Part shown: piece by piece, positions 12,385-22,447 of the stretch | Layout: each line of letters opens with the position of its first letter | How positions within the stretch are numbered: the stretch's first letter is position 1 | Source of the DNA: Heterohyrax brucei | Taxonomy: Eukaryota; Chordata; Mammalia; Hyracoidea; Procaviidae | Reading direction: 5' to 3' | Length of the DNA stretch: 64,000 bases | NCBI GenBank assembly: GCA_028571685.1 | Contig: CM053162.1 | Span: forward strand, 4,964,001-5,028,000 | Made by a program: the position numbers and the translations under genes | Notes under the pieces: generated by a model | What the model was told of the DNA's origin: nothing | The model's input: only the letters and a program-made list of their open reading frames with translations | Database searches by the model: none

Positions 12385-12418
12385 GCATCCAAGCTCTTTA
12401 ACGTTGGTTCACCAGGGA
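12385..12418 (-). mobile_element. AfroSINE, 5' head remnant beyond the LTR element
   Basis: After the second GCATC copy the sequence reads on as the tRNA-like start of AfroSINE in antisense (AAGCTCTTTAAC ... CACCAGGGAT). It directly continues the SINE broken at 10299. Confidence 0.85.
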
Positions 12419-12489
12419 TTCAGATTCTTACTAGGAAGGCCCAAATACTAGTTCTGCTTGGCATTCCTTTCCTTGTATGCAACATACAC

Positions 12490-12800
12490 GAAAGTTTGGA
12501 GTTTGTTCTGTATGCAGCTGGGAGTCTCTGAAGAACCTGAATCAAAGAAGTAATGAGGTCAGCTCTTGGATTACACAAAGAAAATAATAAACACTCTCAC
12601 ATTAGTATGGTAGAAGGCTTGCATTATAGTGAGCCTGAAGATGGGGAAATCAGTTAGGGTAGCCTTCTGCAAGTTTTGAGAAAATATCAAACGAAGGCGT
12701 GAACCAAGGCCATGGTGATGGTAATGACAGCAAAGAAAGAGATTTCAAATATATCAGAATTAATGTCAAGTGGGAGTGAGAGGTGCCAAGGACAATGCAA
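12490..12800 (-). repeat. L2 LINE fragment
   Basis: The plus strand reads as the complement of the L2 region in which a long purine-rich non-coding-looking strand lies opposite the ORF. The GTAATGAGGTCAGCT stretch near 12550 and the 'GGTGATGGTAATGACAGCA' part near 12710 parallel the longer L2 at 18150-18320. Divergence is high. Confidence 0.5.
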
Positions 12801-13411
12801 TTTTTCTAATGTGATCAGTGAGACTTCCTGGAGTAAGTTGTTCATTCCTCTGGAATGCCTAGACATCTACTGAACACCAGACAACCCTTGTCCATACCCT
12901 GAAAAGACTGGTTTCCAGGCATACGCCACTGGTAAAAGGCAGTTTATTCCCCACAGGCTCAGATCGTATGTTACTATCATCAATTATTGCTGCTGCAAAT
13001 TATGTCTGCAAAGAGCCGTATAATAATTTTTTAAATTATTTTTAATTATCCTCCATAACAAGGAGATAGATTGACAGCATCATCTGCAAAGCTGGGACTA
13101 ATACCCTGGATGATGTTCACCTAACTCACCTCCTCTCTGTTACTTGGGCTTTATTGAAGCAAGTACTGTAAAGCCTTACTTAAAATCATGAAAACAAGCT
13201 GCAGAGGCAGGTTTTAAATACCCTCCAATGCTGGGAAGAAATAAAAATAGCAGCTTCTCATATCTGGACTGATCAGATTCTAAAAAGTGAGTCCTAGTAT
13301 TATGTCTCTGAGCAGAATGTGAATCTGAATATGTGGATCTAAACAGTTGCTATTGACTAAAGGACATATCAATGGATAATGACTTAAAGAAGACAAAAAA
13401 GTAAAATACAT
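12801..13411. other. Mostly unrecognised; possible MIR trace
   Basis: The stretch at about 13075-13185 (CATCATCTGCAAAGCTGGGA ... CTGTAAAGCC) has the order of the 3' half of a MIR on the plus strand. Nothing else was recognised. Confidence 0.35.
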
Positions 13412-13612
13412 GTGAGCACAGGCTATGTGCCCAGTGCTGTGTTCTGTGTTTTACAGACATAAGTTTATTAAATTCTTCTGTAAATCTTTAAGTCTTTTTA
13501 GGAATACTGGCAATGTTGTTGATTCACATAAAGAAATAGCTGGAGCTGAAATCCAGGGTCTGTTTCCAGAGTCCATGATCCGTGCTGCGTGGCTTCAGTA
13601 TAGAAAAGCAGC
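13412..13612 (-). repeat. MIR SINE
   Basis: The antisense MIR order is visible. It starts with GCTATGTGCCCAGTGCTGTG, followed by a TTTTACAGACAT segment and an AAGAAATAGCTGGAGCTGAA segment (equivalent to 'cacagctagtaagtggcagagc'). It ends with TCCAGAGTCCATGATC. Confidence 0.7.
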
Positions 13613-14055
13613 AGTTTAAGGCTGTATTCCTGTTCTTTGTGTCTGTGGTTGGTAGACAGTTGAGGACTTCTATTACCACCTCCTTTGATGACTATCAGAA
13701 ACGATGCTGCATGTAGAGACTATGAACCTAACTGAATTAAATTGGACTTGATTGGTGTTTATTAAGTGCCACCTACTGTCTGCACAAGGTAGGATTATAC
13801 CCTTCAGGGACCAAAAGTTTATGGGAAATATTTTGGTCTCCATCTCTGATAATCCAGAGATGGATTAGCTCTGCTGGCTCTGCCAAAATCTCGTGATACC
13901 AGGCCTTTACAGGCTGTGGACTTCTCCAACTCAGAGATCACCTTCCCCTCGGCAGCAGTGAGAAAGGCATGATGGGCCCATGTGACTTTTGAGACAGTCC
14001 AGTTCTGATCATAACATAAACCTCAAAGTAACAACAATAACAGCAATACAGTATT
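13613..14055. other. Nothing recognised
   Basis: This is single-copy-looking sequence. No open frame with supporting signals, RNA gene or repeat family could be assigned. Confidence 0.45.
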
Positions 14056-14057
14056 AA

Positions 14058-14165
14058 TGATCACTGCTGCGATTCATTGGGCATCTATGTTGAATCAAGC
14101 ACTCTGCAGCTAAAGTTCGACACTTGACAAACGGTGTGATTAGAATTAAAATTCAGATTTTTCTG
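14058..14165 (-). repeat. Possible MIR fragment
   Basis: A GGGCATCTATGTTGAATCAA start followed by GCACTCTGCAGCTAAAG and a GTGATTAGAATTAAAATTCAG part is compatible with a decayed antisense MIR. The match is weak. Confidence 0.4.
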
Positions 14166-15249
14166 TAAACAAAACTCCATTGCAAGTGAAAAAGCAACAC
14201 TTTTCTCCCAGGTTATACCATGCTTGTCTATGGAACTAAAATTGAATAGACAGAAACCTCTAAGGGACTGTTTCTGTTCACTCTGTCTTCCAGTTGGCTA
14301 CTAACAGAAATAATAAAACATGGGACAGGGAGCTTCTTATTTACTTACCAATTTCAGTCTAAGAGTTTTTCCTGATTTCACTTGCACATTTTTTTATCTT
14401 TCCAATGCTGACTGTATCATTTTGTTTTCTTTTTCTCCGGAAACATCTACTAATTGGTTCTTAAGTGGATCATAAGGGGGAAAGAAGACAGGCTTGCCGA
14501 TTGATATGACGATGTTAATAGGGTGGCCTTATTTTCTACAGAGGCAGAAAGGAGGGGGATGCTGGCAGACATGATGGGGTCAGTTGTTCCAGAACAAAGC
14601 CTCTGATTGAGTGCCTGTCATCCCAAATTAGAAAGCTAATCAGTCATTCATTGTCTTACCAGAGAAGGTGGTAAGACAAATGCAGCGGATGTAGGCAGCA
14701 AACGTCTTGAAAGAGCCAGAGTGGAGGTTAGGGATATCAGGATCTGTCTGGGAGATCTGGGACAGCTGCCCTTATCTGAACAGGATGACTGTCTCCCCAA
14801 ACAGCAGTTTATGCGGCAGCTAATTGACTGTTTTCCCACGTATATATATATATAGAGAGAGAGATACAGATCCATTTCAGCAAGGGAAGCTGTGTCCAGA
14901 GAGAAACCCAAAGAGCTGAAGATGGATTTAGGAAGGCACAATATATCCATAAAAGTAGATGAACAAATAAAGACGTTAACTTTTAATGTAAATGTAAATA
15001 GGACTAAGATATTCCTATTAACTTATTTCTTGATGATACAAGAGGAAATGCTGTGTGCCAATCTGAACAGCTTCAAAGTGTACTTGAGGGTACTTGGAAA
15101 AAAGAAAAAGGGAGCCCAAGTACCAGATAATGTCTGCTTACAGGTGCCAAGGGCAACTCACAAGTGCTTACAAGACTGGAGAAGTAGTCTGCTGTTCAGG
15201 TAACTGTAAATGTAACTAGAGGAGAAGGGAAGCCAGTCACTGGCAAACT
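14166..15249. other. Nothing recognised except a hairpin and a TA/GA microsatellite
   Basis: No gene or repeat family was recognised. Two local structures stand out: the inverted repeat at 14651-14679, and a short (TA)n(GA)n run at about 14840-14867. Confidence 0.5.
14840..14867. repeat. Microsatellite (TA)n followed by (GA)n
   Basis: GTATATATATATATA passes directly into GAGAGAGAGA. It is too short to be functionally informative but is likely length-polymorphic. Confidence 0.8.
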
Positions 15250-15515
15250 GGACTCGCATTCATTCAACACACTGAGCTCTTTCTATGTATTCCGTGCTAG
15301 TTATACAATGTGGATAGAGAGATAAATGAGCAACAGCTGTGCTTTCATGTAGCTCACGGTCTAAATTGCAGGTAGGAGATAGGTCTTTCGGGACATTGAC
15401 TGGAGCTGAGGCTCCAGGAACAATATCAACACTCCTTGTGACTAGGCTCAGGATGGAAGAAGTCAAAATATCAAGGAAGCCCTCTGGGCCAGTAGTAATC
15501 ATTTTAGGCCATTTA
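15250..15515 (-). repeat. L2 LINE 3' end
   Basis: A CATTCATTCAACA... CTATGTATTCCGTGCTAG start, then TAGAGAGATAAATGAGCAACA and TCATGTAGCTCACGGTCTA, matches in order the complement of the L2 3' terminus. Similar starts occur at 17340, 57115 and 60150. Confidence 0.6.
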
Positions 15516-15519
15516 GTGC

Positions 15520-15730
15520 CTAAAATGTACTCATACCATTACAGGTGCTTTTGCATGAATTACCTCTAACCTATAAAATGCTATGATAGATGTCCTTAGT
15601 TCCTAGAGAGGATGCTGAAACTCAGACAAGCTCAGTATCTTCATGAAAGGCAAACAGCTGGTATAAAACTGAGCTGTGAACCTTCAAATAGTTGTGCCTT
15701 CAGTGCCTGCCCCACCCCACTACTCTAACA
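15520..15730 (-). repeat. MIR SINE
   Basis: The antisense MIR core is legible: GAGGATGCTGAAACTCAGAC, a CATGAAAGGCAAACAGCTGG segment, and AAACTGAGCTGTGAACC. The order and spacing fit MIR. Confidence 0.65.
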
Positions 15731-15774
15731 CTTTTACATGCCAAACTCACATCCATTTTTACTAAAATTAGATT

Positions 15775-15960
15775 ATTGTACGATTTTACTCATTACCTCC
15801 AAAGTCTTCATTTGAATGACTTTCAAATTCCTTAGCTTGGAATCCAATGCCTACCTTATCTGGTTGTAGCATTTTGACTCGATAGTCTATGATTTTACTA
15901 TACCTTCCACATCAGCTATGCCCACATCTGAAAACTTTGTCAATTTCCATATTAATTTAA
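15775..15960 (+). repeat. L2 LINE fragment
   Basis: The segment CATTACCTCCAAAGTCTTCA... CAAATTCCTTAGCTTGGAAT... CCTACCTTATCTGG follows the order of the L2 3' region also visible at 63340-63480. It is highly diverged. Confidence 0.5.
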
Positions 15961-16111
15961 AAGGATGTAGTTACCAGTTAGATGTGGGGGGCATAGAGGG
16001 AGAGGTGACAAAGTTGATGAGTGATGTAGAATGTTAGCTCCATCAAATAAAACAGCAAAGTCACAGAGTTCTTGCTTTATGAGGGGAAAAGATGAATCAT
16101 ATTTTAGTATC

Positions 16112-16846
16112 CTTTTTTTTTCATTTAATATGACTGAGTGAAAATGTACATTCCCATATAAATTTACATGCCCACCTATATACAGTCTCTACTGCTCTCC
16201 CTGTCCGGTGACAACACACTATTCCTCTCTGCTCCATACATGTCTCATCTTCCCAACAGTCTCCTTTCCCCTCCTCTCCACCCACTCTCCTTCCTCCAGC
16301 CAGAGGTCAGCAGAATGATAGCCTATAGATGTATAGAATCATAAAGTGCATCCAATATATGGTCACTCTGCATTGCCAAGTCCAATCCATTCGTGTCCAA
16401 AGAGTGGACCTTCATTATGGTTTATGAGCAAGGGCAGCATCAGGGCCGGGGGCCATGCTCCCAGGGGAACCCTGAAACTGCTGGACCATCAATTGAGGTC
16501 TTTTAGTAGAGATCACAATGTGGACAGACTCCAAAGTCTGTGAAACAAACCACAATCAACAGAAGAGAAAATAGATAAATGGGAACTATTAAGAATCAAA
16601 CGCTTTTGCTCATCCAAAGACTTTATTAATAAAATTAAAAGAACACCTACAGAACGGGAAAAAATATTTGGCAACTCTATGTCAGACTGACTGACACCTG
16701 ATCTCCATAATCTATAAGATACTACAAAATATCAATAAGAAGAAGATAAATCATCCAATTAAGCAATGGGTAAAAGAGATGGACAGACATTTCACTAAAG
16801 AGGAGATCCAGGCAGCCGAGAAACACATGCAGACATGTTCACGATC
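16112..16846 (-). mobile_element. L1 insertion with 5' inversion (twin priming)
   Basis: From 16112 to about 16511 the plus strand carries antisense L1 3'UTR, starting at a T-run (the poly-A tail in antisense) and closely matching the 3'UTR of element D at 32790-33160. From about 16512 to 16852 the sequence switches to sense-strand ORF2, matching the complement of 34270-34600. Hence the element consists of an inverted ORF2 piece joined to a 3' end, with the middle deleted. The insertion is bracketed by TTTAGTATC at 16103-16111 and 16847-16855. The right copy overlaps L1-derived sequence CTTTAGT, suggesting microhomology joining. This is the standard outcome of twin priming. Confidence 0.88.
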
Positions 16847-16855
16847 TTTAGTATC

Positions 16856-17334
16856 TTACTTGAGTCAACAGCAGGGACACTCTGGAAGAAAGTGGCCAGG
16901 CTTGTAGTTAGAACACGGGACCAGAGCTAAGAAGGACAGTCAGTACTGGGTCTGTGATTTTGAAATTTTGCGCAGGGAGATGATAGCCCCACTGTGGGAA
17001 TGAAGGAAGTGACCTGACAGAATCCAGTGAAACGTGTAAAACAGAGAAACTCGAGGGTTGTTATGGTTAGGTGTGTCATAGATGGGTTAGATGGAAAATG
17101 AGAGATAAACTCCAAACAAAATCACAACTTCCTTACGGTATTTCTTAGAAAAGTAAATACATGGAAGCAAAAGAATAAGTTGCTTCCCAAACTAACACTC
17201 CTAAATATTCCCAGTTATTATTAGGGAATTTATTTTCCTAATGGTCAGGATAAAGGCATGGAAAAAACACGCTACATGAATCTAAGCTCTTCCTCATGTT
17301 CATGTTGTGCACTTGACTTTCTAAATAAATGTGT
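16856..17334. other. Nothing recognised
   Basis: This is unassigned sequence right of the twin-primed L1. No gene-like or repeat-like structure was recognised. Confidence 0.45.
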
Positions 17335-18690
17335 GGAAACATTCATTTACAAACATGGACCACAAAGCAGTATTTCAGGCACTGAGGACACAACCTGAAC
17401 ACAATAAAGTTCCTGCCCTTATGGAGTTCACCTCCCAGTGGATTTATTGCTTTTCAAGTTCTCTAAAGGAGCTACCATAAAGTATTATATATTTTAGGGG
17501 AACTTAATAGGGAAGGTTCTAGAGAAGAATCTTAAGGAATAAGAGACAGTTACCAAGTCCATGATGTAGGAAGTTGTTGAGTTTTGGGGGGAATACGATC
17601 AAATTGAGAAGAGAAAAGGCAAAATAGATGAGAACATTGCTGTTACAAATTGAACTGTCTCCCAAAATATGTTTTGTCAATCCTGTTTAGAAATAGATTT
17701 TTTGTTATTTTTATGAGACAGCATATAGGGTGTTTTAAGTCAATTTCTTTTGAAATATCAAAGAGTAGATTGAGCAAGCAAGCATAGATGGAGAAGATAG
17801 ATATCATGCCACATGAGATCTCCAAGGAGAAAAGATACAGAAGATGAAAGAGACAAGGACCTTCCCCCAAAGCCAACAAAGCTGGAATCCTGAATTTAGA
17901 CTTCTAGCCTAAACTGTGAGAAAGTATTTTTCTGTTCATTAAAGCCACTCCCTGTGATATTTCTGTTACAGAAGCACTAGATAAGTAAAAACAATCGTCA
18001 AGCATTCAGGATTGCTGGGGTACAGTCTTCAAGAAAGGAAGACAATCTTAGATCATACATGAGATGAGAGAGAAACAAGAGCCAGTTTGTAGAGGGGGAA
18101 TCAAGTGCAACAGTCTCAGGATTTAGATTTTGTCCTCAGGATGAGAGGGAACATAAATTGCTTTAAACTGGGTAATTTTATAGTTTAGATTATATTTTAG
18201 AAAGAGGTCTCTGGAAGATGGAGGATGAATGTTTAGAAATAGGGGGACAATTTAGGAGACTGTTACAGTTGCACAGGTAAGAGTTTATAAGAATCTGAAC
18301 CAGAATAGTGATGAAAGAGATAAAGAAGAATATACATATTCAAAAGCTATTTTGTATATCAGTTTATTTTGGACTATCAAGAAACTGGATGTAGAGGATG
18401 AAAGGGAGACTACATGGAAGACATGTATGTGTTAATACTGAGTGACTGGGTAGACTGTAGCACCAGCAACAAAGATAAAAGTACAGGACTAGATCGAGTT
18501 GGTTTAGAGGGAAATGTCTGGAGTTAATTGAGCTTAAGATTCTTATGATATGTTCAGTAGGAAATACCTGCCAGACATACAAATATACAAATATAAATCT
18601 TAGACATATAGATTTAGAATGCAAAGCACTGAACTCTGGGCAACACTAACATTTCTAGGGAAGCCAGAGGAAAAATAGGCTATGATGGAA
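17335..18690 (-). repeat. L2 LINE, long copy interrupted by an MLT1-like LTR
   Basis: The plus strand is the complement of L2, from its 3' terminus (ACATTCATTTACAAACATGG... CACTGAGGACACA... CCTGCCCTTATGGAG) on into the body. Blocks at 18150-18330 (TTAGAAAGAGGTCTCTGGAA ... GGAGACTGTTACAGTTGCAC) and 18360-18660 (GGATGTAGAGGATGAAAGGG ... GAACTCTGGGCAACACTAAC) keep the L2 order. The LTR at 17641-17993 splits it. Confidence 0.65.
17641..17993 (+). mobile_element. MLT1-like solo LTR (old MaLR)
   Basis: The LTR starts with TGTTACAAATTGAACTGTCT and ends with GCACTAGATAAGTAAAAACA. Between these it keeps the typical CTTCTAGCCTAAACTGTGAG ... TTAAAGCCACTC ... GATATTTCTGTTACAG tail. It is clearly more diverged than the four-locus MaLR-like family elsewhere in the window. 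No convincing 5-bp duplication remains (ATTGC versus ATCGT). Confidence 0.72.
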
Positions 18691-19630
18691 AGTGGACAAG
18701 TTGTCAGAACAAAGGTTAGATGTTGGACAGAACAAATTTCACAAGACTGAGGAAAGTTCGTAATTCTAAGGATAGGACACTGATCCCAATTAGAGCAGAG
18801 ACATCTGTTTAAAATAGGACTGAATTAATAAAAATAGTTGGTATGTGAGACAAAATTCCATATTCTGTGACCCTATGGGATTTCAGAAAGTGAGTATGGC
18901 GTGTAGGATGCAAATGCTGTCTGGCCATTAGTAAGATGTATACATACAGTGTTGCAGGATGTAATTTGCCTGTGTTATCATTCTCATATATTCACTTGCA
19001 GATGTTCACGTTTATGATTTATTGTTCAAGACACTATCATATGGATTTAATTTGCTAAAATAAATCAATGACTTCAGTTGCTTAAAAACAAGGATCCAAA
19101 GGCTGATCACTTACTGCTGAAGTCAGTAAGACAACTTGGAAGCAGTGAGATGTTACCACGAAATATATGAGAAAAAGAAAAGGAAAGAAACCTATGGACA
19201 ACTCTCACTAGTTTTCTGACAATCCCCATTCCACAGGATAATCCTAATAATCTATACATCTACAAATATAGTTATTACTGAAACTGACAAAATGCCAAAG
19301 CCATCCAATTCTTCTTCATCACTAGAGTAAATTGTTAGGATTTGTGTATTTTTTATCTTCTCATGCGTATATTAAAATATATCTGCATGTTTGTATGTAG
19401 TTTTTCCAGCTCCTAAAGACAAAATGAAGACCAGCTTTATAAAGAAACTGACAATAAAAGGCAATACTAATGAAAAATAAAGAATAAAAAGAGTACTCAA
19501 CTTACATCAGAACCCATTTATGTGGATTTATCAGAAAAGAACCCCATCATAAGTCAGGTACTACCTATATTTCTGAATTCTGAGGCACACTAAGGTTGCT
19601 CTGCTTTTTGTCATGAACTGGGCTTCATCT
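18691..19630. other. Nothing recognised
   Basis: About 0.9 kb of AT-rich sequence without a recognised family, RNA gene or credible coding frame. Confidence 0.45.
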
Positions 19631-19826
19631 GTTGTTGTCATGTGCTGCCAAATCAGTTCTGACTCATAAGAACACTATAGGACAGAGTAGAACTTGTCCC
19701 ATAGGGTTTCTTAGGCTGTAATCATCACAGGAGCAGGTCTCTTCCTACCAGGAGTTGCTAGATGAGTTTAAATCACTGACCTTTTGGTTACCAAACAAGT
19801 GTTTAACCATTGCATCCCTAGGACTT
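19631..19826 (-). mobile_element. AfroSINE, long form
   Basis: The antisense tail is GTTGTTGTCATGTGCTGCCA. The body holds ACTATAGGACAGAGTAGAAC, followed by the extra middle segment (about 19715-19745) and the head ending CCCTAGGACT. The GTTGTTGTC tail is the RTE-type 3' end. Confidence 0.75.
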
Positions 19827-19831
19827 TGTCT

Positions 19832-19967
19832 AAACCAAAAAAACAAACTTGTTGCTGCAGGTCAATTCTGACACATAGCAACTCTGTGCAGCAGAGTAGA
19901 ACTGCTCCATTAAGTTTTCAAGGAGAAACTGGTAAATGCAAACTGCACAATCAGGACTCCAGGGCTT
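19832..19967 (-). mobile_element. AfroSINE, short form, internally deleted
   Basis: An AAACCAAAAAAACAAACTTG tail and the body GCAGAGTAGAACTGCTCCAT lead into a shortened head that ends in CTCCAGGGCTT. It lies 6 bp from the preceding AfroSINE in the same orientation. Confidence 0.75.
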
Positions 19968-20935
19968 TGTCTAGGTGGTATAAAATGCTCTTGATTAACA
20001 GATGTGAATGATGGCACAGATAGTGGAAAGTTCTTCACAGGCAAGACCAATTTTAATGAAGATGTAAATTCAGAGCGGGAGAATATCCTGAAAATGAGAC
20101 ATTGGGGACCCTCATGTGAAAGAATAGGAAAGCATTAGCAAAGCTGTCTTGCAGCAACCAGTGATCACGATTATTCAGTGTATGTTTTGGAGGCAAACTT
20201 TTGCTTTCTGGGACTTAGAAACAGACACACACCCATAAACACACACAGATATTGTAGTTGTAATAAAATCCAAGCTGGTGTAACACTTGCTGCATTTATT
20301 AACCTGTGAGATGGAGCTGTTTTTGAATTTGCAAGGGGAAGAATTAAATGTCTACTTCATGAAAGGTGTAGTATTGGAATATATAGGTTTGGGAGGATTT
20401 CTCATTTCTTTGAAAATGACACATCTTGTAAGTGAGAATATATAGTACAGATGGTAATTGCCTTTTTACTGGAGCTACATTTTCATGTTCCTCCCTTTCT
20501 CTTCCAATATTAATTATTGAGACCAAAAATAGACCACTGTGTGCTCTGTGGGCCTTGGAAGGCTTCTACAGGGATCTGACATCTGTGCAGGAGGTCCCCG
20601 GAGATGCCTGTTTCTGTGAAGCTGTCTCCTGTTTGTGCATTCTGTAAACACTCGCATAGTAGATGCTGTGGTGATTTGTCTCTCACGGTGGCTGTGAGTG
20701 GCAGCCTGTGAAAGCAGAGGCTTTCTGAGAACAGTCTTTCTCAGCAAAAAAATGACTCACAGTGCCTGGAGGGATTAGGGGACATATAGAGTATTTATGA
20801 TTAAGAACATTAATGATGATAGACAAAATATTGATACATGATTTCATCCCACAATGTGGTTTGCAACCAAAACTCCATGGCCGCTCATAACTTCTATTTT
20901 TGCATGTGCCTGTCAAAAGGTATGGAACACTGGTG
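19968..20935. other. Nothing recognised apart from a CA-rich run
   Basis: A short (CA)n-like run lies at 20223-20250. Otherwise no family, RNA gene or credible exon was recognised. Confidence 0.45.
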
Positions 20936-21087
20936 TCCTAGTGGTTAGGTACTATTGCTTCTAACCAAAAGGTCACAAGTTTGAATCCACCAGATGCTCC
21001 TTAGAAACTCTTTGCAGCAGTTCTACTGTGTCATATAGGCTCTCTATGAGTCAAAATCAACCTGATGGCATAGAGTTTGGTTTGGGC
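20936..21087 (+). mobile_element. AfroSINE, short form
   Basis: The head reads ACTGGTGTCCTAGTGGTTAG and GGTCACAAGTTTGAATCCAC (B box), with a TCTATGAGTCAAAATCAACC core and a GAGTTTGGTTTGG tail. The copy is essentially full length for the short form. Confidence 0.85.
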
Positions 21088-21196
21088 TATAAACAGGTAT
21101 ATCCTCATTTGGGGAAAAAAATAACAATGTAAGAAAACTTAGATAATAGAAAAATTAGGGAGTCATTCACTTACCAGGTCAATTAAGGTGGAATTT

Positions 21197-21325
21197 GGTG
21201 GGTGGCATTGTAGGTAAGTGCTACAGCTGCTACCCAATAGGTTCTTTGGAAACTCTGAGGGGCAACTGTATTCTGTCCTGTAGGGTCACTATGAATCAGA
21301 ATCAATGGACCGACAATGGGTTAGG
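21197..21325 (+). mobile_element. AfroSINE, short form with internal gap
   Basis: The head is GGGTGGCATTGTAGGTAAGT; part of the B-box region is missing near 21240. The body is CTGTCCTGTAGGGTCACTAT and the end is CGACAATGGGTTAGG. Confidence 0.8.
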
Positions 21326-21908
21326 AAAGTCCTCATGGACCAAAAGGTATCTACAGGAATTAGAGATCTATGGATCTGCAGTATGCCTCTTCTTTAAAAT
21401 ACAGTCAGCACCGCTGGTCATTTCTCCATTTTATAAGATTTCATTTCATCAGTGCTTCTTCAATTATCTTTTTGGAATGAATGATGGGTTTGATGGATGT
21501 GGAATAACGTGAAGGGAGGTTAGCTTTGTAGCACTGATGTAATGACCTTATTTCCTATCCAAAACACATGTTTTGACAAATTAGTATACTGATAAGGAAA
21601 ACAGGATTAAATGCTTTAAAATTGTGTCATTCTGGAAAATCTGAGCTGTCTGGTTGTGTGATGATGGAGCCTCCTTGCTGAGATGTATCAGAGTTTCAAA
21701 GTGGGAGTTCTGGGTAGTCAGAGTGCAGAATGAGAACAGTACAGAGAGCTCTAGAAGGCACAAATGGGGTTGAGCAGAACGGAGAGGTAAAGAAATAGGG
21801 AGAGATGGTCCTAAAGGAATGAACATTTTCACAACTGTGCTCACATGGAAGCAGAACTTCTGAACAATTAGTGGTACTAAAGACTTTCTGAACATGTTAT
21901 TTCCTCTT
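21326..21908. other. Nothing recognised
   Basis: This is unassigned sequence left of the nested L1 block. Confidence 0.45.
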
Positions 21909-22182
21909 TAAAAAAATAATTTATTGTGTTTTAAGCAAAAATTTACAGCACACATCAATTTGTCACGTCACACCTTACATACTGCTATGTAACTCTAGCT
22001 GCACTTCCCACCCTGTGACAGCCCACTCATACTTTCCACCTTGTATTTCTCCTGTCCGTTCTACCAGCTTTGATCCCAGTCTGTCCTCTCGTGCACCCCT
22101 GGACAGGAGTTGCCTAGTTAGTGTCATGATTCTACCAAAGCCAAGAAGCACCTTCTTTCCCAGCATCATTTTATGTCTTATT

Positions 22183-22250
22183 AAAAACAAACAAAAACCA
22201 CACCCACTGCCGTCGATTCTGACTAACAGCAACCCTGCTGTCTTATAGAC
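22183..22250 (-). mobile_element. AfroSINE, 5'-truncated
   Basis: Only the 3' part is present in antisense: AAACAAACAAAAACCACACC, then TGCCGTCGATTCTGACTAAC, stopping at CTTATAGACCAG. It sits inside the L1 F 3'UTR. Confidence 0.75.
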
Positions 22251-22424
22251 CAGTCCAATCTTAGTCTGAAGATTTGGTTTCTGGAAGGGTTTCTGTTCTG
22301 AGCTAACAGAGAGTTTCAGGGTTGTATCTTCTGGGGACGCTCCAGGCTGTCAGACCATCAAGTCTGGTGTTTTCAACAGAGTGTAAGTTCTGCACATCCA
22401 TTTTTCTCCCACTCGGCTCCTACT

Positions 22425-22447
22425 CAACGGCACTTGGCTGGCTTGGC
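22425..22447 (+). mobile_element. Ultra-short AfroSINE-like 3' tail
   Basis: ACGGCACTTGGCTGGCTTGG is the terminal sequence of one AfroSINE 3' variant. It appears here alone within the L1 F 3'UTR. Similar orphan tails lie at 40344, 43918 and 54227. It is short enough to be chance if taken alone. Confidence 0.4.

Noticed and set aside
12520-21900. Search for host exons in the least repetitive part
   Set aside because: Short frames exist, but none has convincing splice context together with a recognisable protein. L2 and MIR fragments account for several of them.
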